A DNA stretch of 64,000 nucleotides from Prescottella defluvii. Lineage in GTDB: Bacteria > Actinomycetota > Actinomycetes > Mycobacteriales > Mycobacteriaceae. How positions within the stretch are numbered: the first letter of the stretch is position 1; every line of letters starts with the position of its first letter. Location of the stretch: assembly GCF_000738775.1 (NCBI RefSeq), contig NZ_JPOC01000021.1, positions 1 to 64,000 on the forward strand, written 5' to 3'. The notes under the pieces are model-generated. The model worked only from the letters and a program-made list of their open reading frames with translations, was not told the DNA's origin and did not search any database. Made by a program: the position numbers and the translations under genes. Shown in pieces: positions 39,067 through 47,992 of this stretch.

Positions 39067-40530
39067 ATGACGGCTCCGGCGCTCCACCTGACATCGTCGC
39101 GGGGACGGTGGGTCGTGGCGGCGACCGTGCTCGGATCGTCGCTCGCGATGCTCGACGGCACCGTCGTCAACGTCGCCCTGCCCCGCATCGCCGAGGATCT
39201 CGGCGCGGAGGTCACCGGACTGCAGTGGGTACTGAGCGGATACACCCTCACGCTCGCGTCGCTGATCCTGGTCGGGGGTGCCCTCGGTGACCGGCTCGGG
39301 CGCCGCCGGGTCTTCGTCTGGGGGACCGTCTGGTTCGCGATCGCGTCCGGATTGTGCGCACTCGCACCGAACGTCACGATCCTGGTGGTGGCCCGGTTGC
39401 TCCAGGGCGTCGGCGCGGCCCTGCTGACCCCGGGCAGTCTCGCCATCATCTCGGCGTCGTTCGACGACGAGGATCAGGGCGCGGCGATCGGGCTGTGGTC
39501 CGGGCTCGGCGGGGTCGCTGCGGCAATCGGGCCGCTGCTCGGCGGCTGGCTCGTCGAGATCGCCGGATGGCGCTCGGTGTTCCTGATCAATCTTCCCCTC
39601 GCCGTCGCGGTGGTGTGGGTGTCGGTGCGGCACGTGCCCGAGACGCGGGACCCGCATCCACCCGCACGGCTGGACCTGCCCGGAACGATGCTCGCGGCGC
39701 TCGGTCTCGGCGCCGGCACCTACGGCCTCATCGAGCAGTCGGCGTGGGCCGCGGCGGCCGGAGTCGGCCTGCTGGTGGGGTTCGTCGTCGTCGAGCGACG
39801 CTCACGGTACGCACTGGTACCGGGATCCCTGTTCGCGTCCCGGGTGTTCGTCGCCGCCAACCTGGTGACGCTCGCGGTGTACGCGGCGCTCGGTGGCGTG
39901 TTCTTCCTGCTACTGCTGCAACTGCAGATCGTGTCCGGCTACTCGCCGTTGGCCGCGGGAATCGCATCCCTGCCCATCACGATCCTGATGCTGCTGCTGT
40001 CGTCGCGGGCCGGCCGGTGGGCGCAAGTGCACGGACCGCGGATCCCGATGACCGTCGGGCCGCTGCTCGGCGCCTCCGGGTTGCTGCTGATGTTGCGGAT
40101 CGGGCCGGGAGCGTCGTACCTGACGCAGGTCCTGCCCGCCGTCGTGGTGTTCGGACTCGGGCTCTCGGCGCTCGTCGCGCCACTCACCGCTGCGGTCCTC
40201 GGATCGGTCTCGTCGAACCAGGCGGGCATCGCATCCGGCGTCAACAACGCCGTGGCCCGCACCAGCCAGCTGCTCGCCGTCGCCGCCCTTCCCGCACTCG
40301 CGGGCATCGGCGCCGACGCGCTCGCCGACCCCACGACCTTCGCCGCCGGGTTCCGGATCGCGATGCTGATCTGTGCCGGACTGCTCCTGCTCGGGGCCGT
40401 CATCTCCGCGGTGATGATTCCCCGGCACGGCCCGGTCGAGGCGCCGACGACGGAAACGGCGAGCGAGAACGTCGCGTGCCAACCGCACTGCGACGTCACC
40501 TCACCCGCCGTTGCACCTCCCCCGCACTGA
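39067..40530 (+). CDS. DHA2-family MFS drug exporter
   Basis: A 487-aa transporter starting at ATG 39067; the frame is open further upstream, but that part has no membrane segments. The opening MLDGTVVNVALPRIAEDLGA and GDRLGRRRVFVWG are the DHA2 motifs, and about 14 hydrophobic helices follow. It probably expels hydrophobic compounds using proton motive force. The C-terminal tail is Thr/Pro-rich (TETASENVACQPHCD). No regulator is adjacent. It is the nearest exporter to the NRPS gene apart from the one at 59 kb, but is 8 kb away and separated by unrelated genes. Its stop codon lies within a large inverted repeat shared with the convergent ABC operon. Confidence 0.88.
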   Translation: MTAPALHLTSSRGRWVVAATVLGSSLAMLDGTVVNVALPRIAEDLGAEVTGLQWVLSGYTLTLASLILVGGALGDRLGRRRVFVWGTVWFAIASGLCALAPNVTILVVARLLQGVGAALLTPGSLAIISASFDDEDQGAAIGLWSGLGGVAAAIGPLLGGWLVEIAGWRSVFLINLPLAVAVVWVSVRHVPETRDPHPPARLDLPGTMLAALGLGAGTYGLIEQSAWAAAAGVGLLVGFVVVERRSRYALVPGSLFASRVFVAANLVTLAVYAALGGVFFLLLLQLQIVSGYSPLAAGIASLPITILMLLLSSRAGRWAQVHGPRIPMTVGPLLGASGLLLMLRIGPGASYLTQVLPAVVVFGLGLSALVAPLTAAVLGSVSSNQAGIASGVNNAVARTSQLLAVAALPALAGIGADALADPTTFAAGFRIAMLICAGLLLLGAVISAVMIPRHGPVEAPTTETASENVACQPHCDVTSPAVAPPPH

Positions 40531-40618
40531 CCCGAAACCCCCGCGTTTTGCGCACTTATCGCGCTCCGGGATCCGGATTCTCAGCGACAAGTGCGCAAAA
40601 CGCGGGGGTGGGGGTCAG
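40527..40618. repeat. Long perfect inverted repeat between convergent genes (REP-like / bidirectional terminator)
   Basis: Arms of 21 bp starting ACCCCCGCGTTTTGCGCAC (40537-40557) and the complement (40589-40609), separated by 31 bases. An outer CTGACCC...GGGTCAG pair (40527-40533, 40612-40618) adds to the symmetry. The arms contain the stop codons of both convergent genes. The length and odd AT-containing core (GTTTTGCGCACTT) look more like a dispersed palindromic element than a simple terminator. Confidence 0.7.
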
Positions 40619-41604
40619 ACGTTGTGGCAGGCGACGTAGTGGCCGTCGGCGACTTCCCGGAGTTGGGGTTCCTCGGCGGCGCAGTTGTCGGTGGCCAGGG
40701 GGCAACGGGTCCGGAACCGGCAGCCGGACGGCGGATTGAGAGGCGAGGGTAGGTCGCCTTCGATCTGCGGTGTCGTGTCGGCTTCGCCGCGGTGGATGTC
40801 CGGGTCCGGGATGGAAGCGAGCAGAAGTCGCGAGTAGGGATGTCGCGCTTCGGATTCCAGATTGCTACTCGGGGCGATCTCGCACACCTTGCCGAGGTAC
40901 ATGACCATGACGCGATCGCTGATGTTCTTGACCACAGCCATGTTGTGGGCAATGAAGATCATCGACAGGTCGAACTCGGCCTTCGTTTCCTCGAGGAGGT
41001 TGAGGATCTGTGCCTGGACCGACACGTCGAGGCTCGAGACCGGCTCGTCGCAGATGAGGACCTTCGGGTTGACCATCATCGCTCGGGCGATGCACACCCG
41101 CTGGCACTGGCCGCCGGACAGCTCACCGGGCAGCCGGTCCCACACCATGTCCGGGTCCAGTCCCACCGAACGCAGTAGGTCCCGGGCCAGTTCGTCGAGG
41201 CGTTCCTTGTTGTGCTGACCCCACATGCGGGCGCCCTCGGTGACCAGGTGCTTGACCTTGCGGCGCGGGTTCAGCGACGAGATGGGGTCCTGCATGATCA
41301 TCTGCATCTTCGCGCGGATCGAGCGCAGTGCGGACGCACTCAGGGTGGTCAGCTCGATGCCGTCGATCTCCACGCTGCCCGACTTCGGTGCCGGCAACTG
41401 CAGGACCGCGCGACCGGCGGTGGACTTACCGCAGCCGGATTCACCGACGATGCCGAGGGTTTCGCCGGCCATCAGGTCGAAACTGATCCCGGACACCGCG
41501 TACACCGTCTGGTTCCGGCCGGCGGGGAACTCCACGACCAGGTCCTCGACGGTGAGCACGGGCTTGTCGTCCCTGCGCAGGTGCGCAACTCCACTACCGG
41601 CCAT
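40615..41604 (-). CDS. Oligopeptide/dipeptide ABC transporter ATPase (OppF/DppF type)
   Basis: A 329-aa ATPase. Walker A GESGCGKST is near residue 55, the Q-loop lies in MIMQDPISSLNPR, the signature LSGGQCQR is near 162, and Walker B LICDEPVSSLD follows. The C terminus has the oligopeptide-transporter Cys block GCRFRTRCPLATDNC. It hydrolyses ATP on the cytoplasmic face together with the preceding ATPase. It is the last gene of the BCDF-type operon, and the previous gene's stop overlaps its first codon. The stop codon lies in the 40527-40618 inverted repeat. Confidence 0.92.
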   Translation of the reverse strand: MAGSGVAHLRRDDKPVLTVEDLVVEFPAGRNQTVYAVSGISFDLMAGETLGIVGESGCGKSTAGRAVLQLPAPKSGSVEIDGIELTTLSASALRSIRAKMQMIMQDPISSLNPRRKVKHLVTEGARMWGQHNKERLDELARDLLRSVGLDPDMVWDRLPGELSGGQCQRVCIARAMMVNPKVLICDEPVSSLDVSVQAQILNLLEETKAEFDLSMIFIAHNMAVVKNISDRVMVMYLGKVCEIAPSSNLESEARHPYSRLLLASIPDPDIHRGEADTTPQIEGDLPSPLNPPSGCRFRTRCPLATDNCAAEEPQLREVADGHYVACHNV

Positions 41605-42671
41605 CAGATGGTCTCCACTTCCAGCTCACGATCGTGCGCGCCCAAGACGCTGGGCACGCCGAGGTCCGCGACGCCGTCCAGCGGGAAGTGGCAGGCCACT
41701 TCGTGCGGATGGCGTACGCCGACGGTGTCCGAGGACGCCGTGAGAGTCGGCACGACCTCGCGGCACTTGCTCTGCGCGTACTTGCAGCGGGACGCGAACG
41801 AGCACCCGGTGGGCGGCTTGGTCATGTCCGGCAGACCGCCCTCGATGGACTCGAGTCGGGTGTGCGGTTCCTGCTCCAGCCGGGGAACCGCAGCCAGCAG
41901 CGCCTCCGTGTACGGGTGGCGGGGGCTGGCGAACAGCTGCCGGGTCGGCGCAGTCTCCACGATCCGGCCCGCGTACATGACCGCAACCCGATCGGTCTGT
42001 CCGGCAACGACTCCGAGGTCGTGGCTGACGAGAATGCCGGCCATTCCCATCTCGGTGCGCAGCGAGTCGAGAAGCTCGAGGATCTGCTTCTGGACCGTCA
42101 CGTCGAGGGCGGTGGTCGGCTCGTCCGCGATCGTCAGCTTCGGATCACACGCCAGTGCCATCGCGATGACCACACGCTGACGCATGCCGCCGGACAGCTC
42201 GTGCGGGTACTGATCGATCCGCCGCGACGGCTCCGGGATCCGGACCTTGCGCAGCAGTTCGATCGCACGCTCCCGCGCCTGGGCCTTGTCCAGACCGAGA
42301 TGCGCCCGCAGCGACTCGGTGATGTGGGCGCCGATCTTCTTGAACGGGTTCAGCGCCGACATCGGGTCCTGGAACACCATGGCGATGTCCTTGCCCCACA
42401 TCTGCTGCTGCTCCTTGCGGGTCAGCGCCTGCATGTCCCGGCCCATGAAGTTCACCGTGCCGGTGACGGTCGCGGCACCACCGCTGGAGACCAGACCCAT
42501 GATGGTCTGTCCCAGAACGGATTTACCGGATCCGGATTCACCGACCAGGCCGATGGTCTCGCCGGCGTCGAGTTCGAGCGAGACCTGCTCGACCGCGCGG
42601 AGCTGACCGCGCTTGGTGCGGAACCTGGTGGACACATTGTCCACGGTCAGAATCGGTTCGTTGCTGCTCAC
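41604..42671 (-). CDS. Oligopeptide/dipeptide ABC transporter ATPase (OppD/DppD type)
   Basis: A 355-aa ATPase starting at GTG 42671; this codon overlaps the upstream permease stop as GTGA, so translation is coupled. Walker A GESGSGKSV, Q-loop VFQDPMSALNPF, signature LSGGMRQR and Walker B LTIADEPTTALD are intact. The C-terminal Cys block is GCSFASRCKYAQSKC. It pairs with the DppF-type ATPase to drive peptide uptake. An open frame extends upstream to 42971 but runs through the permease gene and is not coding. Confidence 0.92.
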   Translation of the reverse strand: MSSNEPILTVDNVSTRFRTKRGQLRAVEQVSLELDAGETIGLVGESGSGKSVLGQTIMGLVSSGGAATVTGTVNFMGRDMQALTRKEQQQMWGKDIAMVFQDPMSALNPFKKIGAHITESLRAHLGLDKAQARERAIELLRKVRIPEPSRRIDQYPHELSGGMRQRVVIAMALACDPKLTIADEPTTALDVTVQKQILELLDSLRTEMGMAGILVSHDLGVVAGQTDRVAVMYAGRIVETAPTRQLFASPRHPYTEALLAAVPRLEQEPHTRLESIEGGLPDMTKPPTGCSFASRCKYAQSKCREVVPTLTASSDTVGVRHPHEVACHFPLDGVADLGVPSVLGAHDRELEVETI

Positions 42672-43774
42672 AGTTTCACCTCCCGGGCGCCGCCGGTCTT
42701 CTTCTGCGCCTTCTCGCCGACCATGTTGAACGCGAACACCGTCAGGAACAGGAACAGACCGGGCACCAGCACGATGTACGGATGCTGTTCGAAAACGTTG
42801 CCCTGACCCTCGGAGATCATGTTGCCCCACGTCGGTGAGGGGGGCTGGATCCCGAGTCCGAGGAAGCTCAGCGACGCCTCCGCCACGATCATCACCGAGA
42901 TCATGACCATGCCGAGCGACAGCAGCGGCAGCGCGACGTTCGGCGCGATCTCCCGGAGCATGACACGCCACCTCGTGGCACCCATCGCCCGCGCCGCCAA
43001 CACGAATTCACGTTGCGAGAACACCAGGGTGTTGGCTCGCGCTATTCGGATCATGCTGGGTATCGCGAGCACCGCGAGCGCGAACGAGACGTTCCGCAGA
43101 TTCGGCTGCAGCACCGACGCGAGCGCGATCAGCAGGATCAGTGCCGGGACAGCGAGCAGCGAGTTCGTCAGGATGCCGACGATCCGGTCGACCCAGCCGC
43201 CGAAGTAGCCGGCCAGGATGCCGATCGCACCGCCGACCAGGACGCCGATCACGACCGCCGCGATCGCGACGATCAGCGACGAGCGAGCACCGTAGATCGA
43301 CCGGGCCAGCATGTCGAGACCGAAGTTGTTGGTACCCAACGGGTGGGCCGAGAACAGGCTCGGCGACGCGTAGCTCTTCGCGGCCAGTGTCTTGGTGGTG
43401 TCCTCGTGCTCGGAGAGCGGCAGCAGCGGCGCCGCGATGGCAGCGACGATCAGCACCGTCAACCACGCACACGACAGGATGAACGTCAGGTCGAAGTCGG
43501 AACCGAACCGGGCCAACCCCAACCGCCGCACGCCCATGTACAGCACGACGAGTCCGATCACGAAGATCGCCACCCGCGCACCCATCATCAGAATCGGCGC
43601 CACACCCAGACCCGCGCAGATCACGCCCACGACGGTCAGGATCGTCCCGATCCGGTACAGGTTGCGGCGCTCGGCCAGATCCGACGCGTTCGCCAGCTCC
43701 TCCGTACCCGCATCGTCGAGCACCCGGCCGGTGATGGCCGGCATGTCGACCTCGTCAGTCTTGATCTCAGACAT
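42668..43774 (-). CDS. Peptide ABC transporter permease (OppC/DppC type) with extra N-terminal helices
   Basis: A 368-aa permease, about 70 residues longer than usual DppC. The extra N-terminal part has an acidic start, then two hydrophobic segments (YRIGTILTVVGVICAGLGVA and MMGARVAIFVIGLVVLY) before the standard DppC first helix. The family core includes HPLGTNNFGLDMLARSIYGAR and the EAA loop ARAMGATRWRVMLREIAPN, which contacts the ATPases. It forms the membrane channel with the DppB-type permease whose gene overlaps it upstream. Substrate specificity is unknown. Confidence 0.9.
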   Translation of the reverse strand: MSEIKTDEVDMPAITGRVLDDAGTEELANASDLAERRNLYRIGTILTVVGVICAGLGVAPILMMGARVAIFVIGLVVLYMGVRRLGLARFGSDFDLTFILSCAWLTVLIVAAIAAPLLPLSEHEDTTKTLAAKSYASPSLFSAHPLGTNNFGLDMLARSIYGARSSLIVAIAAVVIGVLVGGAIGILAGYFGGWVDRIVGILTNSLLAVPALILLIALASVLQPNLRNVSFALAVLAIPSMIRIARANTLVFSQREFVLAARAMGATRWRVMLREIAPNVALPLLSLGMVMISVMIVAEASLSFLGLGIQPPSPTWGNMISEGQGNVFEQHPYIVLVPGLFLFLTVFAFNMVGEKAQKKTGGAREVKL

Positions 43775-44720
43775 GGGCTCGTCGGCTCCTTGGGTCGAGG
43801 TATCCGTAGGAGATGTCGATGACGGCGTTGGCCACCACGTAGATCACCGCGATCACCAGGACCGCGCCCTGCACCATCGGCATGTCACCCTGCTGGGCGG
43901 CCCGCACGATCAGCGAACCCATACCCGGCAACGAGAACAGCGTCTCCACGATCACCGTGCTACCGATCATCGAACCGAGCACGATACCGAGCATCGTGAT
44001 GAGCGAGAAGGACGACGGCCGCAGCGCGTCACTGAACAGCAGGCGCGCATTCGACATGCCCTTCGCCTTCGCGACCAGGATGAAGTTCTCCTTGAGCGTC
44101 GTCACCAGGTCGCTTCGCAGGATCCGGATGAAGATCGCCATCTCGAGCAGGCTGATCGTGATTGCCGGCAGGAGCGCGTGATAAAGGTTCTGCCCCAAGC
44201 CTTCCGATACTCGCACCCACTGCGAACGCGGGAACCAGCCCAGGTAGTTGACCATCACCATGATCAGCAACAGACCCGACAGGAACGACGGCACCGACAG
44301 CACACCGAACGTGCACGCACTGATCGCCCGATCGATCCATCCACCCTGATGGCGCGCCGAGTACATCGCCAGCGGAATCGCCACCACGAGCGCGATGACC
44401 AGGCCCATGACCGCCAGCTGCACGCTCACCGGCAACGCGGACGCGATGCTCTCGGTGACCGAACTCTGCGGCGGCACCATCGAATTGCCGAGATCGCCCT
44501 GCAACGCACCGGACAGCCAGTCCCAGTACCGCGTGAAGAAGGGATCGTTGAGCCCCATGTCCTGCCGCGCCTGCGCGTACTCCTCGGGTGTGCGTCCCTC
44601 GCCCAGCGCCGCAACGGAGGGGTCACCCGGAATGAGTGAGACAAGCGCGAAAGTTCCGAGACTGACGATGAAGAGCACGACGATCAACTCGACGATCTTA
44701 TTGATCACTGTTCTCGCCAT
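43767..44720 (-). CDS. Peptide ABC transporter permease (OppB/DppB type)
   Basis: A 317-aa permease with six predicted membrane helices. It opens MARTVINKIVELIVVLFIVSL, the usual DppB start, and has the EAA loop AKAKGMSNARLLFSDALRPS and a C-terminal DISYGYLDPRSR. It starts at ATG 44720 after an AGGAAGGAGG stretch. It is the first gene of the BCDF set and follows the amidohydrolase gene with a gap of 197 bp, so it may have its own promoter or a long leader. Confidence 0.9.
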   Translation of the reverse strand: MARTVINKIVELIVVLFIVSLGTFALVSLIPGDPSVAALGEGRTPEEYAQARQDMGLNDPFFTRYWDWLSGALQGDLGNSMVPPQSSVTESIASALPVSVQLAVMGLVIALVVAIPLAMYSARHQGGWIDRAISACTFGVLSVPSFLSGLLLIMVMVNYLGWFPRSQWVRVSEGLGQNLYHALLPAITISLLEMAIFIRILRSDLVTTLKENFILVAKAKGMSNARLLFSDALRPSSFSLITMLGIVLGSMIGSTVIVETLFSLPGMGSLIVRAAQQGDMPMVQGAVLVIAVIYVVANAVIDISYGYLDPRSRRAHV

Positions 44721-44917
44721 CTTCGCACCGCCTCCTTCCTGAAATCCATGAGGGTCCTTGCTGTCGGTGTTGCAGATCTCCGACTAGGAGGCCGAATCTG
44801 CACTGAGCCAAGCGTTTCCGAAAGGTATGATGCCGTCGACACTGGGCATGATCCGCTGGGCATTCCTACTCAGCGGGACGAATGTCCGGTCGCCGGCGAG
44901 GGAAGTGGTCGCCACGC

Positions 44918-46609
44918 CTACCTGCTTCCGGAAACTTCGTCGCGCGACACGGAGAAGTCCGGATCGGAGGAGTACACGATCCGGTCCGCGACGACCGTCG
45001 CCAGGACCGAGATGTCCTTGATCCGCGCCGGATCGCAGGTGACCGGATCCTCGTCGAGGACGACGAAGTCGGCGAACAGTCCGGGCGCGATCGCACCCTT
45101 CACGCCGGACTCTCCGCCGAGACGGGCAGCCGACGAGGTGTATCCCGCGAGAGCCGTTGCCGCGTCGATGCATTCCTCGGGGCCGAGGACGTCACCCCCG
45201 CGGGTGATCCGGTTGACGGCGGTGTGGATCGTGAACAACGGATTGACCGGGGTGACGGGGCTGTCGCAGTGCAGCGCGAACGGCACATCGGCCGCGCTGA
45301 TCGAGGCGAGCGGACTGATCCTGCTGCCTCGATCCGGGCCGAGGAAACGGTCACGATGCCGATCGCCCCAGTAGTAGACGTGATTGACGAACACCGATGC
45401 CGAGACGCCGATCTCGCGCATCCGCAGAATCTGGTCCCCGCGGAGAGTCTGGACGTGCTCGAGCCGATGCTGCAGACCGTCCGGCAGCGACGCCCCACCC
45501 GAGGCCGCCACCGCCTTCTCGATCGCGTCGAGGGCGAGATCGATGGCGCGGTCACCGTTGGTGTGGATCGCGACCTGACGCCCCGCCGCATGGCAGCGGG
45601 CCACCATGTCGTCCAGATCGGACGGCGGAATCGCCATCTCACCGCAATGGCATTCGCCGAGATCGTGATAGGGCTCCGACAGGGCGCCCGTGTGCAACTG
45701 GATCGAGCCGTCCGAGATCAGCTTGATGCCGCCGACGACAAGGCGATCGTCGGCACCGGTCGCGTCCGCATCGGACTCGACGGTGAAGCCGTCGAGCGTG
45801 CCGAATCCTGCGTAGAGCCGACTGCGGAGGGTGAGCTCACCCGACGCGAGCAGCCGACGATACGAATCGACGATCACCGGCGTGACGAACATGTCGTGGA
45901 AGCTGGTGACGCCGACGGCCGCCATCCGATCCAGTGCGAAGCGCAGGCCGGCGTCGAGTTCCCCACCCGTCGGCATGGTCTCGTCGGGGTCGACGACCAG
46001 TCGCATCGCGGGGATCTCGCAGAACTCCCCGGTCGGATTCCCGGCCGCATCGCGCACGATCACGCCGCCCTCGGGATCGGACGTCGCACGTCCGATCCCC
46101 TTGGTCCGCAGCACGAAGGAATTGACGTAGACGCCATGACCGGAAAGGTGGCGCACCACGATGGGGTGACTGTCACTCGCGCGGTCGAGGTCCGCGACGG
46201 TCAGTCCGCGGTCCTCGGCGACCAGACTGTCGTCGAAGCCGGACGCCACGACCGGCCGGCCTGGGGCCGTCTCCGCGGCGCGTGCCGACAGTGCGACCAG
46301 GAGCGCCTCGATGTCCGGGCAGGCATCCGGTCCGGCATCGACGGTGGCACTGTTCATTCCCGACATGTGCGGGTGCACATGAGTTTCGATGAACCCTGGC
46401 ACCACGGTGCGGCCACGCAGGTCCACCCGCTCGGTATCCGTGCCGGCCAGCGCGAGGATCTCGGTGTCCGAGCCGACCGCCACGAACCGCCCACCGGCGA
46501 CCGCGAAGGCCGTGGCGGAGCCCGAGCCGGTCATCGACCGCACGACACCAGCGGTGTAGATGCGGTCGACGTCCGCACACACCCCGGTAGTCGATCTACG
46601 GTCTGACAA
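44918..46609 (-). CDS. YtcJ-type metal-dependent amidohydrolase
   Basis: A 563-aa amidohydrolase of the COG1574 (YtcJ, amidohydrolase 3) class. The start is TTG 46609, supported by AGGAGG five bases upstream. The metal-binding HVHPHMSG is near residue 80. IHTNGDRAID and LEHVQ lie in the barrel and FADFVVLDEDP in the C-terminal composite domain. Members hydrolyse amide or carbamate-type bonds (for example N-substituted formamides); the substrate here is unknown. The gene points the same way as the downstream peptide transporter genes and sits next to a GntR regulator, so it probably processes what the transporter brings in. Confidence 0.87.
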   Translation of the reverse strand: MSDRRSTTGVCADVDRIYTAGVVRSMTGSGSATAFAVAGGRFVAVGSDTEILALAGTDTERVDLRGRTVVPGFIETHVHPHMSGMNSATVDAGPDACPDIEALLVALSARAAETAPGRPVVASGFDDSLVAEDRGLTVADLDRASDSHPIVVRHLSGHGVYVNSFVLRTKGIGRATSDPEGGVIVRDAAGNPTGEFCEIPAMRLVVDPDETMPTGGELDAGLRFALDRMAAVGVTSFHDMFVTPVIVDSYRRLLASGELTLRSRLYAGFGTLDGFTVESDADATGADDRLVVGGIKLISDGSIQLHTGALSEPYHDLGECHCGEMAIPPSDLDDMVARCHAAGRQVAIHTNGDRAIDLALDAIEKAVAASGGASLPDGLQHRLEHVQTLRGDQILRMREIGVSASVFVNHVYYWGDRHRDRFLGPDRGSRISPLASISAADVPFALHCDSPVTPVNPLFTIHTAVNRITRGGDVLGPEECIDAATALAGYTSSAARLGGESGVKGAIAPGLFADFVVLDEDPVTCDPARIKDISVLATVVADRIVYSSDPDFSVSRDEVSGSR

Positions 46610-46625
46610 CGGAACCTCCTGGTGA

Positions 46626-46635
46626 GATGTACATC
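46626..46635. promoter_or_regulatory. GATGTACATC palindrome upstream of the amidohydrolase
   Basis: A perfect 10-bp palindrome 17 bases upstream of the TTG start, with outer GTGA...CAC symmetry. It is a candidate operator for the amidohydrolase. It does not match the HutC-type site upstream of the GntR gene, so the binding protein is uncertain. Confidence 0.4.
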
Positions 46636-46749
46636 ACATGACTTTCGAAGAGGCTAGCTCACAATAGAATTCATGTCAGCATCCGGGGTCCACATACTCA
46701 CCGGTAGCTTTCCGTCGAGCCTGGACACAGCGCCGACCGGGCGCCGAAC

Positions 46750-46767
46750 CTGTCAATCGGTTGACAG
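46750..46767. terminator. Stem-loop containing the GntR stop codon
   Basis: CTGTCAA-TCGG-TTGACAG, a 7-bp stem with four-base loop, overlaps the stop codon of the GntR gene (46753-46755). It is a possible weak terminator or an operator, and it is more AT-rich than the other terminators here. Confidence 0.4.
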
Positions 46768-47556
46768 ATGCGAGCCGATACTGGTCGCGATGCGGTACCG
46801 ATCCGCTGGATGCGTGTGCCGCCCGACGGCCTCGAGCGCGCCGCTCGAGTCGATATGCCGATGGGTCACCACCAACGCCGCACTACCGCTCTCGGCGCCG
46901 AGCGCCCGGGCGAGCGACGGAGCCAGCACCGATCCGCTCACCTGTTGCTCGATGCGTTGCCGCACGAGATTGCCGATGTCGAACCGGCCGGTGAGAACCA
47001 TCCGGCGGTGCGGAAGATCCGCCCGGAGATAAACTTCGCTCCAACAGATCGGTGGCAGTTCAGTCCCACGGACAACGCGTGGACCGGCCACGCGGTACCA
47101 CTCCGATCCGAGCGGAACGCCCAACTGGTCTTCCAAGTCTTCGTCTGCCACAACATCATTGGCGATCGGATTCTGAATCCGGGTGCGTTGGACGAAGGCC
47201 AGCAGACCCACCGCACTGGTGACGAACGCTTGATGTCCCGCAACGGAGGCCGGCGCTTCGACGGTCGTGCCGGCACCTCGACGACGGCTGATCATTCCCG
47301 CATCCTCGAGATGCTTGAGCGCCTGCCGCACTGTCCCGCGCGCAAGCGAACTGCTCTCGCACAACTCGAGTTCCGTCGGCAGCTTGTCACCGATCCCGAA
47401 CTCTCCGGACTGGATCCGGGAGATCAACTCCTGCGCGAGCAGCACGTGCTGCGGGTCCCTCACGGAACGGAGGCTCTCCGACCGCCGCGGACAGCAGGTA
47501 ACGCACTGACTACCTGGTACATCGGAAGAAACCTCCCGTCCGGCTCTGCTCGTCAT
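46753..47556 (-). CDS. GntR-family regulator, HutC subfamily (UTRA domain)
   Basis: A 267-aa regulator if started at ATG 47556. A GTG at 47463 (VRDPQHVLLAQ) gives a more typical length of about 236 aa, and neither start has a strong ribosome-binding site. The winged helix is QHVLLAQELISRIQSGEFGIGDKLPTELELCESSSLARGTVRQALKHLEDAGMISRRRGAGTTV. The C-terminal UTRA effector domain follows to the end, with [13 protein letters not shown] in the middle. HutC proteins bind sites of form GTNTANAC, and such a site lies at 47615-47628. The gene stands between the amidohydrolase/transporter operon and the divergent binding-protein gene, so it probably senses a small product of the imported substrate. Confidence 0.85.
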   Translation of the reverse strand: MTSRAGREVSSDVPGSQCVTCCPRRSESLRSVRDPQHVLLAQELISRIQSGEFGIGDKLPTELELCESSSLARGTVRQALKHLEDAGMISRRRGAGTTVEAPASVAGHQAFVTSAVGLLAFVQRTRIQNPIANDVVADEDLEDQLGVPLGSEWYRVAGPRVVRGTELPPICWSEVYLRADLPHRRMVLTGRFDIGNLVRQRIEQQVSGSVLAPSLARALGAESGSAALVVTHRHIDSSGALEAVGRHTHPADRYRIATSIGSHLSTD

Positions 47557-47992
47557 CGGCCACGCCGGATCCGCGCCGAGATCGGCCGGATACGCCCGTG
47601 AGGAGTACGAGAACTTTGTCTATACAAATCTGCGTCCGGCCAATCTAGGACACGCATCTGAATTCCACAAGGTTTCCGGTGGAATTCGTTTCGGTCGGTC
47701 GTCGCGCGCCCGGGGCCCCTGGGCTCGAGCCTGGACACAGGTGCCGCTCACGCCCGTCGAATACCGCTGTAACGCTGCGGAATCACGAGTTCTGGAGATT
47801 CCTTGTGGGCATCCGCCGCGGAGGCTAGAGTCCGATTCTGCAACGACCCAGACTGCATCGAATTCTGGTGTAGTCGACACTCGGCGGCCGGGCACAGCCC
47901 TGTCGGAGCTCCGAGATTCAACACGATCATGCGGACGCGTCCTTTGACTCACGACGGGCAGGCGTCGACCCCGAAAGCGTGGAGGTTGGTTC
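47557..47992. other. 436-bp intergenic region with regulatory sites
   Basis: It holds no supported gene. It contains a HutC-type operator (47615-47628), a candidate promoter for the binding protein (TTGTGG at 47803, 17-bp spacer, TAGAGT at 47826) and a GTGT-N5-ACAC repeat at 47868-47880. GGAGG lies seven bases before the ATG at 47993. GC is lower than average. Confidence 0.5.
47615..47628. promoter_or_regulatory. HutC-type operator TTTGTCTATACAAA
   Basis: An imperfect palindrome TTTGT-CTAT-ACAAA whose core GTCTATAC fits the GT-N-TA-N-AC consensus of HutC-subfamily GntR regulators. It lies 59 bp upstream of the GntR ATG at 47556. Autoregulation is likely; control of the binding-protein gene about 370 bp away is possible. 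Confidence 0.6.

Noticed and set aside
46715-47740. Direct repeat TCGAGCCTGGACACAG at 46715-46730 and 47725-47740, flanking the GntR gene
   Set aside because: A single 16-bp match in 64 kb of GC-rich DNA is near chance expectation, and there are no other signs of insertion or excision.
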